64,000 nucleotides of DNA, taken from contig NC_091246.1 in NCBI RefSeq assembly GCF_042477335.2, positions 112,993,001 through 113,057,000 of the forward strand, read 5' to 3'. This DNA comes from Ovis canadensis. Lineage: Eukaryota > Chordata > Mammalia > Artiodactyla > Bovidae. Positions within the stretch are counted from its first letter, which is position 1, and the number at the start of each line of letters is the position of its first letter. Positions 1 through 12,200 of the stretch are shown one piece after another. Both the position numbers and the translations under genes were made by a program. The notes beneath the pieces are model-generated. The model searched no databases and had not been told where the DNA came from. It saw nothing but the letters and a program-made list of their open reading frames with translations.

Positions 1-890
1 GTCAAGGCTGTATATTGTCACCCTGCTTATTTAATTTATATGCAGAGTACATCATGAGAAATGCTGGACTGGAGGAAGCACAAGTTGGAATCAAGATTGC
101 CGGGAGAAATATCAATAACTTCAGATATGCAGATGACACCACCCTTATGGCAGAAAGTGAAGAACTAAAGAGCCTCTTGATGAAAGTGAAAGAGGAGAGT
201 GAAAAAGTTGGGTTAAAACTCAACATTCAGAAAACTAAGATCATGGCATCTGGTCCCATCACTTCATGGCAAATAGATGGGGGAACAATGGACCTTATTC
301 TGGGGGGCTCCAAAATCACTGCAGATGGTGACTGCAGTCATGAAATTAAAAGACGCTTACTCCTTGGAAGGAAAGTTATAGCCAACCTAGACAGCATATT
401 AAAAGGCAGAGACATTATTTTGTCAACAAAGATCCATCTAGTCAAGGCTATTGTTTTCCAGTAGTCACGTATGGATGTGAGATTTGGACTATAAAGAAAG
501 CTGAGTGCCGAAGAATTGATACTTTTGAACTGTGGTATTGGAGAAGACTCTTGAGAGTCCTTTGGACTGCAAGGAGATCCAACCAGTCCATCCTAAGGAG
601 ATCAGTCCTGGGTGTTCATTGGAAGGACTGATGTTGAAGCTGAAACTCCAATACTTTGGCCACCTAATGTGAAGAGCTGGCTCATTAGAAAAGACCCTGA
701 TGCCAGGAAATATTGAGGGCAGGAGGAGAAAAGGACGACAGAGGATGAGATGGCTGGATGGCATCACTGACTCGATGGACATGGGTTTGGGTGGACTCCG
801 GGAGTTGGTGGTGGACAGGGAGGGCTGACGTGCTGTGGTTCATGGGGTCACAAAGAGTCAGACACGACTGAGTGACCGAATTGGAACTGG
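1..890 (+). mobile_element. BovB LINE 3' part (5' end outside window)
   Basis: RTE-clade BovB. The first ~450 bases carry the reverse-transcriptase core: [19 protein letters not shown] palm motif out of frame at the edge, RYADDT catalytic motif near 128-145, then SGPITSWQ. The frame is broken after 464. The rest is the characteristic BovB 3' region ending in gacacgactgagtgacc. Inactive copy. Confidence 0.93.
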
Positions 891-913
891 AAGGTGAAAA
901 TTTTTTTTCAAGG

Positions 914-1715
914 AGTTTTTTTTTTAATTAATAATTTTTTATTGAAGGATAATTGCTTTACAGAATTTTGTTGTTTTCTCAGCATGAATCAGCTATACAT
1001 GCCCTCCCTTAAGAACTGCCCTTCCATCTTCCTCCCCATCCCACCCCTCTAGGTTGATACAGAGCCCCTGTTTGAGTTTCCTGAGCCACGCAGCAAATTC
1101 CCGTTGGCTATCAATTTTACATATGGTAATGTAAGTTTCCATGTTATTCTTTCCATACAACTCCCCCTCTCCTCTCTCTCCCCATGTCCATAAGTCCATT
1201 TTCTATGTGTATTTCTCCATTGCTGCTCTGTAAGTAAATTCTTCATTACCTTTTTTTCTGGATTCTGTATATATGCATTAGAATATGATATTTATCTTGC
1301 TTTTTCTGACTTACTTCACTCTGTGTAATAGGTTCTAGGTTCATCCGCCTCATCAGAGCTGACTCACACGTGTTCCTTTTTTGTGGCTGAGTAATACTCC
1401 ATTGTGTATATGTGCCACAACTTCCTTACCCATTCATCTGTTGATGGACATCTCGGTGGCTTCCATGTCCTGGCTATTGTAAACAGTGCTGCAGTGAGCG
1501 ATGGGGTACACGTGTCTTTGTCAGTTTTGGTTTCCTCAGGCTATATGCCTAGGTGTGTGCTTGCTGGGTCACATGGTGGTTTTATTCCTACTTTTTAAAG
1601 GAATCGTCATACTGTCTTCCATAGTGGCTGTATCAATTTACATTCCCACCATCAGTGCAAGAGTGTTTCCTTTTCTCCACACCCTACTTTGGCTTGAAAT
1701 GCTAATGATTTTTTT
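914..1715 (-). mobile_element. L1 LINE 3' end
   Basis: Begins at the left with a T-rich tail (poly-A on the element strand), then the ruminant L1 3' UTR (aattgctttacagaattttg), then reverse-strand ORF2 end including the segment 'acccattcatctgttgatgg'. 5' truncated. Limits approximate. Confidence 0.88.
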
Positions 1716-2515
1716 TAACGGAAATAAAACCCAGGTTGAAATTATATAACATCATATGCATCAAGACAACCAGTTGAAGTCTTGAAAGTAGTTTCAGAAG
1801 TCTAATTATGAACTGTTTCTACATGTCCTGCACCCTCCCCCGAGGCAGAACCCAGTTCTGAGCAAGTGCACTATATCCCTGAGCTCAGAGGGGCTGGTCT
1901 CCTGGGACTGGGCTGTGAGCCTGCAAAGTGTGCTCCCTGGGGAACAACACACTCCTGTGAACGTCACTTAGGTTTCTGCCTGCCTGTCTTCATCTCCCTT
2001 CTGGCCTTCCTCACCTGCTGCCTCCAGGGTCTCGTTTGTATGCTCACCCCCCGCCCCCGTGCCCGCTGTACCACTATGTATTCTGGGACTGTGCCCCTCA
2101 GTCGTGGGCTCACCCATCCCTGTCCCTGATTCTGTTCTTGCTACACTGTGGCTTCAAGCTCCATTCTCCCCAAATCTGACTCTGTGAGTACCTTTTCTCT
2201 GCTTCCCCTAATTTACCAAATCTTTAGACACCAAAGGGATCAGCCTCACTGATGGGGCCAATCATGTGCTTGCTTCCAGAGACCCTGATGCTGCTGCTGT
2301 TGAGCAGTGAAGATGGAAACCGGGAGCAAGGACTCCTCTGAAGCAGCTGGAGTAAGTGGCTGGTTCAACACCAACGCCAAGGAAAACAGTACCTGGGACA
2401 AGCTGCTGTCACTAAGGTGGCTGTCTCACACACACACACGCCTGTGTTTATGTCTCTCACACATCTCAGCTTGACAAGCACAAAGCTGGCTACATGCTGC
2501 TGTTTTGTATCTTTG
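1716..2515. other. Unassigned sequence downstream of ANXA10
   Basis: No gene or clear repeat seen apart from a short (CA)n run at about 2428-2440. The open frame at 1866-2129 has no recognisable motif. Confidence 0.5.
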
Positions 2516-2516
2516 C

Positions 2517-2725
2517 GGTGGTGGTTTAGTCCCTTCAGCTGTGTCCAACTCTTTGTGACCCCTTGGACTGTAGCCCACCAGGCTCCTCTCTCCATGGGAT
2601 TCTCCAGAGAAGAATACTGGAGCGGGTTGCCATTCCCTTCTCCAGGGCATCTTCCTGACCCAAGGATTAAACCTGCATCTGTTGCGTTTCATGCATTGCA
2701 GGCAGATTCTTTATCAAGTGAGCCT
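2517..2725 (-). mobile_element. Bov-tA SINE
   Basis: tRNA-Glu-derived ruminant SINE on the minus strand. Conserved blocks read in reverse: tgtccaactctttgtgaccc, ccatgggattctccag, ttgccattcccttctccag and the tRNA-like gcattgcaggcagattcttt. Confidence 0.92.
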
Positions 2726-2899
2726 TATGTCTTTGCTTTCATTTAAAAGGGCTTTAAATGTTCACTTAGCTTTAGTTGGCCCAGAGTCTTGAATGGGGGA
2801 GGGGATGGCCACCCACTGGTTGTCCTGGTCTCCCGCTGGGACAGACATAAGCCAACCCCCTTCTTGTAGAAACTGATCCTTCACATTCAGTAACATATA

Positions 2900-3161
2900 T
2901 TTCAATACAATGATTTCCTTTATTATTCCAGTATACACAGTTTAACAAATTGCTGATTTAGATATGTGCAAATCCAATCCCATATACTTTCATCAATAGG
3001 TTTTCCTTGAAGAACCTATTGATACTAATTATTCTTAAGATACTTTTAAAGAGAGAAAAGAAAATATGATTCTATGATTTCATAGTAAGAGGCAAATTAA
3101 TCACAACCTATATGTGGCGTGTCTGTGAAGATGACGGCATACTCCAGATTCTCCTTTGCAC
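2900..3161 (-). other. ANXA10: ANXA10 3' UTR (end approximate)
   Basis: Sequence downstream of the stop up to shortly after the AATAAA hexamer at 2919-2924. No earlier AATAAA or ATTAAA was seen on this strand between the stop and that point. The left limit is an estimate from normal cleavage spacing. Confidence 0.6.
2919..2924 (-). promoter_or_regulatory. ANXA10: Polyadenylation signal AATAAA of ANXA10
   Basis: The plus strand reads tttatt, which is AATAAA on the gene strand, about 240 nt after the stop codon. T/G-rich sequence follows downstream on the gene strand. Confidence 0.65.
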
Positions 3162-3230
3162 TTAGTAGTCATCTGCATCACCCGCACAGATGGCCAGCAG
3201 AGCCTTCTCATAGTGCCCTGATGCGAAATC
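3162..3230 (-). CDS. ANXA10: ANXA10 exon 12, terminal coding part (residues about 303-324)
   Basis: 69 nt including the TAA stop. Acceptor cttttcag. It encodes [20 protein letters not shown] and ends in DY, the C-terminal helix of repeat 4. Human annexin A10 ends almost identically. Confidence 0.96.
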   Translation of the reverse strand, partial: DFASGHYEKALLAICAGDADDY

Positions 3231-6200
3231 CTGAAAAGCAGCACGTATAAGGTATTTGAAACACAATGTCATAAAAAGAAGCATAATTCCTCTGAACTAT
3301 ACAGTGAGACACCATGGGCCATTAGCATCTCAAAAATTATTTTTCCATCCTGATGTAACATGTCCTGGGGACTCTTCCCAGTGGAGGTTCATGAAAAGTA
3401 ATGACATGGTCATAGTCAATAGAATGGGGTTTATATAAAGCTGATGAAACCCTAATGGTTTTTATTTATTTATTTTTGGCTGTGCTTGGTCTTCATCATT
3501 GCATGTGGGACTGAATATGTTTTTATAAAGAAGAATGCTTAGCAGTAGAATTAATTCTTCTCCTCACCTTTAGATAAAGAGGTGTCCTAATGTTCTTACA
3601 AATTAGTGTAGAGTCTAGAGGGCACACTGGACAATATGTCTCAAATGGTTTAAAGATATTTATACTCATTAAGGCAGTCATTCTACTTCAAGAAGTCTAT
3701 CCTAAGGAAATAATGATCAATTGTTGATGAGCCCAATTTGTGCTCCAAAACATATTGTGTACAATAATGAAAAAGTAAAAGATAATATATAATAATATAG
3801 GGAAGTTTATGCTCTTTACAACATATACAATGGGATCCATGATTTCAAGAAATATTTCTTTAAGTAGTAAAACTTTGATGTTTACATATAGTTTTAAAAA
3901 GAAAACACATACAACAAAACTTTACTGTTGGTTATCTGTGGTGAATAATTTGGTGTTGCTCCGTCACTCAGTCATGTCCAGCTCGTTGCAACCCTATGGA
4001 CTGCAGCACGCCAGGCTTCCCTATCCTTCACCATCTCTCAAGAGTTTGTTCAAACTCATGTCCATTGAGTCTGTGATGCCATCCAACCATCTCATCCTCT
4101 GTCATCCCCTTCTCCTGCCCTCAATCTTTCCCAGCATCAGGGTCTTTTCCAGTGAATCAGCTCTTTGCATCAGGTGGCCAAAGTATTGGCACTTCAGTTT
4201 CAGCATCAGTCCTTCCAGTGAAAATTCAGGACTGATTTCCTTTAGGATGGACTGGTTTGGTTTCCTTGCAGTCCAAGGGCCCCTTAAGAGTCTTCTCCAG
4301 CACCACATTAGGGCAATTTAAATCCTTTTATCATCTTCTATAGTTTCTACATTATTTTCAAAAATGATAGTAATTAAAGTATTATAAAACTTATCTTTGT
4401 TAAAAGGCAACTCTCATGTTCGTGTTCTCTTACACAGCTGTTACTTATAATTCACTGCTGTAAATGCACAAAGTTGCATTAATTATTTGTGAATATTAGT
4501 AGATTTTGAGGTGGCCATGGTTAACTGCTGTATAGTAACTATAGTTACTAGTTGAGCTAGTTTACTCACCGAGAAAATGAGTTACGCGTTTCTCAGTGAG
4601 AAACGTTCATCTTCACTAAAGGTTTTGGGCTTTGAAGGTGGATGCGAGAAGAGTTTTATCAGAGACAAAGGAGGAAGATGTCTCTTAAGTACTCCAATAA
4701 TCCTTCCTCTGAAACCATCTCGACTTCCTGAGGCCTGCAGGGCCTCCTGGGTTATATGGTCTCTTGGTCCTCTGATTGTCAGGTCTCTCCTGGGTCTTTC
4801 AGTGAACTAAAAAGCTATTTTAGGCAATGGAAATTTTCAAGAAACAATGTGGACAAGACAACAGGGCTTGTTTAGTGGCTAAGTCATGTCCGACTCTTTC
4901 CAGCCCCATGGACTGTTGCCTGCAAGGCTCCTCTGTTCATGGGATTTCCCAGGGATGAATACTGGAGTGGATTGCCATTCCCTTCTCCAGGGGAATCTTC
5001 CGATCTCCTGCTTGGCAGGTGGATTCTGTGCCACTGAGCTGCCTGGGAAGCCCAGAGGACCCAGCTGTGCTCAAAATATACCTTAAGATACATTACAGGC
5101 CCCTATGCTTGGGTGCCATCTTGGAGTTCTTTATACTGTTTTGAACCACAGGTCAAACATTTTCATTTTCCACTGTGTCCCCAAGTTACATAGATGGGCC
5201 TACATATGCTGACATTTTTGGCTGGGCTTTATCAGGATCCAGGGTAGAGTCTACATGAGTCAGAGTGAGGACCCCAGGCTGCGGACTTCGGAGTCATCGC
5301 GTCAGCACCCTCCAGGGCTCATGGGTGCGCGTGCGCAGAACGTTACGGCCGCAGCACATGCGGGGACCCGACAGGCTGCCCTCCCCTCTGGCGGCACACA
5401 GGCGGCTGATCTCAGAAGGCGCTCTTCAATTAACGTGCTCCCGCTGCAGAATGCAGTCTTCTGGTGCTGGTGCTAAGGCCTCATCACACGATCAGGGGAT
5501 GAATAGCGCTCATGACCAGACCACTGACTTGCTTAAAACACATCAAAGAGGGGTAAGTGAGGAGAAGGGGTTTTCTCACCTAGTGATGCTCTGAGGCTGC
5601 CTGACCCACTAATGTAGACGACCCCTTGACTGAACTTTTAGATTCCACCCTGAAGTTATCTAAAGTTAGGCTCTCGTTTCAGTTTCAAGAAGGATGAAGT
5701 ACAGGTGCAAGTAGATGACGATGAGGAGACTTACCTTGATGTCGTGGAAAAGGGACTTCCCATATCTCTCTCTGTACCGCTTCCTTACGGTCATCAGGTC
5801 GATTTCACTTCTGGCAGTTAGAATCCTAATCACGGTTTTATTATGGAAGCCGAAGTCCTAAGAGACACAGCCAAGTAGGGTGACCACCATGAGGAAGCAG
5901 CACCTTAAAGACAGTCCGTCTGAATAAACAGCCCTTTTCTGTGACCGTGTCCTGTATTCCTCAGACCGTGGTGCTGGCACCCAAGAGCACTGACTCAGAC
6001 TCCGCCTCAGCAATGTGACCACCCCTGGCCGCGGTGCACACCCAGTGAAGCGGTCCATCTCCTCCGCTTTTCCAGTGCCTTGTCATCTCTGTTTCCAGGG
6101 TCACAGCCTTGAGGCTGGCCCTTTTCATTTCACCAGGTTCTGCAATAATCTTCCCTTTTATTTTTATTTATTTTTAAAATTAATTCTTATTGGAGTATAG

Positions 6201-9200
6201 GTGATTGACAAGGTTAGTTTCAGGTCTACAGCAAAGTGAATCAGTTATACCAAAACCTAAGTTGCCCAGCATATCTGACTCTGTGACCTCGTGGACTGTA
6301 GCCACCAGGCTCCCCCGTCCCTGGGATTCTCCAGGCAAGAACACTGGAGTGGGTTGCCATTTCCTTCTCCAATGTATGAAAGTGAAAAGTGAAAGTGAAG
6401 TCGCCCAGTCGTGTCTGACTCCTAGCGACCCCATGGACTGCAGCCCACCAGGCTCCTCCATCCATGGGATTTTCCAGGCAAGAGTAGTGGGGGTGGGGTG
6501 CCATTGCCTTCTCCGATTATATATATAGTAGTGTGTATATGTTGATCTCAAATTCCTGTATTGATCCCTTTCTCCTCTTACCTGTTGGTGAGCATGAGTC
6601 TGTTTTCTACCTCTGTGACTCTATACTTCTCCCTTTAAACCTGGCCAGCCTCCTCATCGTCTCCCAGATGCTGCATTTTAGGATGCAGATGTGATCATTT
6701 GCTCTCTCTATGTAAACATTCTTCCTGGGTTGGGAGGTGGTCCCAGCTCTGATTGATGAACCATTGGTATGTCTCTAAGATTATGTTTTTTAAATTAATT
6801 AATTTATTTTAATTGGAGGCTAATTACTTTAAAATATTGTATTGATTTTGCCATACATTGACATGAATCAGCCATGGGTGTACATGTGTTCCCCATCCTG
6901 AAGCCCCTCCCACCTCCCTCCCCATCCCATCTCTCAGGGTCATCCCAGTGCACCAGCCCTGAGCACCCTGTCTCATACATCGAACCTGGACTGGCGATCT
7001 GTTTCACATATGATAATATACATGTTTAAATGCTATTCTCTCAAATCATCCCACCCTCACCTTCTCCCACAGAGTCTAAAAGATTGTTCTTTACATCCGT
7101 GTCCCTTTTGCTATCTCGCATATAGGGTCATCATTACCATCTTTCTAAATTCCATATATATGCATCAGTATACTGTATTGGTGTTTTTCTTTCTGAAGTA
7201 AGTCCGAAAGAAAGACGATTATGTTTTTATTTTATCATCTGCTTATTGTGGTAAACTGTGAAAATAAGAATTCCAGGTATTTGAAATACTTGCTGATTTA
7301 ACCTCCAGTATTGAAAAATGCACAAAAATTAATTTCTGTGTACTAGCTTCAGAAAGAATACCTCTGCACAAAGCAAGTTCAAATTGCCTGTTCAAATGGA
7401 GTGATGGTGACACCTAGTGGCCAGGAAGGATCAGCTAATTTTTGAGGTATGAATGTTTTATGTAGTGTGTCAACTCAACAACTCAGTTGTGTCCGACTCT
7501 TTGTGACCCCGTGGACTGTGGCCCACCAGGCTCCTCTCTCCATGGGATTCTCCAGGCAAGATACTGGAGTGGATTGCCATTCCCTTCTCCAGAGGATCTT
7601 TACGACCCAGGGATCAAACCCGGGTCTCCTTCATTGCAGGCAGATTCTTTATGTCTGAGCTACAGGGAGATCCAGTTTTATGGATAGGTTCCAGTATTCT
7701 TGGGTTTCCCTGGTGGCTCAGCTGGTAAAGAAGCCGCCTGCAATGCAGTAGACTTGGATTTGATCCCTTGGTTGGGAAGATCACTTGGAGAAGGGAACAG
7801 CTACCCACTCCAGTATTCTGGCCTGGAGAATTCCATGAACTGTATAGTCCATGGGGTCACAAAGAGTCAGACATGACTGAGCAACTTTCGTTTTCTTCAG
7901 TGATCTGTCTGCCAATTCAGGAACCATGGGTTTGATTGCTGGGTTAGGAAGATCCCCTGGAGGAGGGCATGGCAACCCACTCTAGTATTCTTGCTTGGAC
8001 AATGCCACGGACAGAGGAGCCTGGGGGGACTGCAGTCCATGGGGTTGAAAACAGTCGGACACGACTGAGCAGGCAGGCACACACATGCACTACTAACAAG
8101 CTCTACCATAAGTTGAAGTGATGAAAATGAATGGTTAACCAAGTTTCTGTATTTAAGTTGTGTGATTAGAGTGTGTTGGAGAAAATCAGAGATGCTTTCC
8201 TTGGTGAGGGCTGGTGAAAACAGCTTTCCCCTGAACTTGACACTGGAGGGCCCTGACTTGACGTGGTCCTGTGCATGAGATCTCTGATTGCTGGAACACA
8301 GGCCTCTCCTCCATACCTGCGACGCTGAGTACACACCCCTTCCTTTTTGCACTGACACACCTCAGCAAAGCAGTTTTTATTATTAGGGGGCTCTCACTTG
8401 GGGCATAATCGGAATCAGTAATGTGATTATTTTCCCAGGGTCATTCACGAGCAAAGCTTTTCTCTTGTTGGAGAAAGAAGAGTCGAAGTCATCCAATGTA
8501 CATGCTAAGCCCTTTAGTCGTATCTGACTCCTTGCAAATCTATGGACTGGAGCCCACCAGGCTTCTGTGTCCCTGGGATTTTCACAGCAAGAATACTGGA
8601 GTGGATCGCCCTGCCCTCCTCCAGGGGATCTTCCTGACCCAGGGACTGAATCTGCATCTCCTTTGGCTCCTGCATGGTAGGCGGATTCTTTACTGCTGAG
8701 TCAAAGGGTAAATCCAGTCACCCAATTGTTCAGTTGCCCATTTGTTTCTGACTCTGCAATCCCGCGGACTGTAGCACGCCAGGCCTCCCTGTCCGTCATT
8801 ATCTCCTGGAACTTGCCCAGGTTCATGTCCATTGAGTCAGTGATGCCATCCAGCCATCTCATCCACTGATGCCCTCTTCTCCTTCTGCCATCAATCCTTC
8901 CCAGCATCAGCGTCTTTTCCAATGAGTCATCTGGTTTCCATCAGATTACCAAAATACTGGAGCTTCACCATCAGTCCTTCCAAAGATTATTTGGGTTGAT
9001 TTCTCTTAAGATTGACGAGTTTGATCTCCTCGCTGTCCAAGGGACTCTCAAGACTCTTCTCCAGCACCTCAGTTTGAAGGCATCAATTGTTTGGCATTCT
9101 GCCTTCTTTATTATCCAGCTCTCACAACCATATGTGACCACTGGGAAGACCGTAGCCTTGACTATACAGACCTTCGTTGGCAAAGTAATGTCTCTGCTTT

Positions 9201-12200
9201 TCGAAACACTGTCTAGGTTTGTCATAGCTTTCCTGCCAAGAAGCAATCGTCTTCTGATTTCATGGCTGCAGTCACCATCGGCAGTGATTTTAGAGCCGAA
9301 GAAGAGGAAATCTGTCACTACTTCCACCTTTTCCCATGCAGTAATGGGGCCGGATGCCATGATCTAAGTTGTTTTTTAATACTTTGTCTTAAGCCGGCTC
9401 TTTCACGCTCTTCCTTCACCTTCATCAAGAGGCTGTTTAGCTCTGCTTCACTTTCTCCCATCAGAATGGTATCATCTGCATATCTGAGGTTGTTGATGTT
9501 TCTCCCACCTTTCTTGATTCCAGCTTGTAACTCATCCAGCCTGGCATTTCTCATGATGTGCTCAGCGTATAGGTTAAACAAACAGGGTGACAGCAGACAG
9601 TGCTTCCTTTCTCAAGTCACTCAATAGCCTTGCCCATTACACTTTTAGACAGATATTTAATCCAATCAGGTTTTCTTCTTGGAAATAGAATAACAAAGAA
9701 GCAGGGGACTGTGAGCGTCAATCTTCCTCCTATGTTCCGAGGATACAGAGGTTCTTGTACATAATAAAAAATACTGTACATAACTATAAGTAAATTATTC
9801 TTGATGATTAGCATGTTATCCACACGTTCTGGCTACCTCTAAGAAGCTGGTCTCTAAAAATCACTTGGAGGATAAAACACTCTATTAAAACTACTCTACT
9901 GCTGAATTTTTAAAGTGATTTTCATTGAGTTTTCAGGGCTGTGATGTGTGTAACGACTTGCATCAGACCTGGTCAGTTTCTCAGTGTCTCATGCATGTTG
10001 TGGATGCAGTATGCATTGTCTCAGGCATGGAAGCACTTGTTTCTTTGAACACGAATGCACCAAAGGATGTGCAACTGACTATCACCTGAAAGTAAAAACA
10101 TTTGTACTTAATTACAAATACAGGTTTAGAGTTTATCGTTGTCTGGCTGTTGCCTTTTAAGTGGTTTAAAGAAACCGCCATGCTGGAAAGTCTGTAGCGC
10201 TGCGACACTTTCTGCTTGACTCCATGTGCTGTGTGATTGCCTGAGTGTGAGGTGGCCGGGGAGGTGGGGGTGGCAGAGGGGGAGTTTCTTTGGAAGCTGT
10301 GAAAGCATTTGGCCTTTCAGTTTCTTCAGATGCTAAAAAAATGCTGAAGCACACCTCCTGGGGGGAAAGGCGCTAAGAAATACTTCTTAGGCACCTCCAT
10401 TTGATATAGAAAGCAAAGCATTATTTTTACTTGATGGGTCTCATTTGGGTGTGTAAAATATCTTTTCACTTGAGCATATCTACTTTGAAGGTAATATATT
10501 TGCATACGAACTCAAAAATGGGAATCAATACTTAAATGATTGAAGTAAAACTAGTCCTTTGAGAAAGTATACATGACTTCTGGAGAAATATTAAAAATAT
10601 GTGGCTCATACTTACATGGATTGCACTATACAATCTGTAAGCAAAATAGGCTGGTTTGTCTCGAATACAGAGAACTAGGAAAAAACAGAGAGAAAAGAAG
10701 AAAGTTTGAGAGTAACAGTACAAATTATTTTTTTTTCAAAATTTGGGAAATGATCAGAATGCTTTTTTTTTCCCTGTTATAATCCTGGAAAACTGATATT
10801 TTGTAGTTCTCTGTGGGATCGCTCATTGTACACTATATTACAATGTCAACATTTCAAATAGTGGTAAAACCATAACCTCTTTGCAAGGGAAGGAAATTAG
10901 CATGTATGTGATGAATTTAAAGATGTGAGATCCCAATGACCTGAGACGTCAAGGTTTCCTACTATGAACACTGACAGCTCTTAGGAAGAGTATAGGTTCA
11001 TGAAAGACAGCTTGCCATTGTATCAGGAGCTGATGTATTTTTTCTCTACAGAGAATGTAGAGAAATGTCTTGTCTCAATAATTAAATTCAAGGGAAACTA
11101 ACTCAGTCACTTTATTTTTTTTTTTTTTTTGCCTCTTCAATGTTAACTTTATTTTATTTTATTTTATTTTAAATTTTAAAATCTTTAATTCTTACATGCA
11201 TTCCCAAACATGAACCCCCCACCCACCGCCCGCCCCATAACATCTTTCTGGGTCATCCCCATGCACCAGCCCCAAGCATGCTGCATCCTGCGTCAGACAT
11301 AGACTGGCGATTCAATTCACATGATAGTATACATGTTAGAATGTCATTCTCCCAAATCATCCCACCCTCTCCCTCTCCCTCTGAGTCTCAGTCACTTTAA
11401 TTCAATTGAATACATCTTTATGTCAGTCAGAGCTACTCGACCCTTGATGTATCAAGTAAATTATTACTTACCAACTGCTACTAGCAGCTCTCGAAAGTAT
11501 CCATCGTAACATTCGTTAATGGCATCTATTATGTCTTGCCCAGAAATACTTTGAAATTCCTGGAAAACTTTAACAAATTGATTCAAAGATTATAATGAAT
11601 ATTATAAATTTTAAATGTAGGCATTGATTTGACTGCTTATACACAGGAAGGCAAATAAAGTGTAGATATGTGCAAATAAGTGTTGGGTTGGAGTGGGCCA
11701 CCTTTTAAATTATTACAGACTTCTGTGTGTTATGGATAGTAGAAAAAAACACAAAAAAAGTATTGTAAAAAAATGAGAGAAACAGGGACTTTCCTGGTGG
11801 TCCAGTGGCTAGGACTCCAGCTTCCTCTCCATGGGATGCGGGTTTGATCCCTGGTCAGGGAAGTAAGATCCCTCATGCCACGTGGTGCAGCCAAAAAAAA
11901 AAAAAAAAAACCCAGTTGAAAAACAAGAGAAATAGAAAGGTATCCAGCAGTTTGGGGAAAGCCAAAGAAAGCACCTTTAAAACCAATACGGCAGCTTTGC
12001 GTGAATCACAGTTTCAGTAACAATGACCTTGGTTCCGTCCAGACTTATTAACCTATGTTCAGCATATTCTGTTTGAGACAACACGTGACGCACTGAACAG
12101 GACACAGCTGATACATGTAAATTCTTCACCAGAACCAGAGATGGCTTTCAAAGGTTTAGTACTGAAAGGTTGTTGCTGTTCAGTCGCTAAGTCCCGCCCG

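Noticed and set aside
7698..7770. tRNA genes in the Bov-tA copies
   Set aside because: The tRNA-Glu-like heads are SINE promoters, fused to BovA bodies, not free tRNAs.
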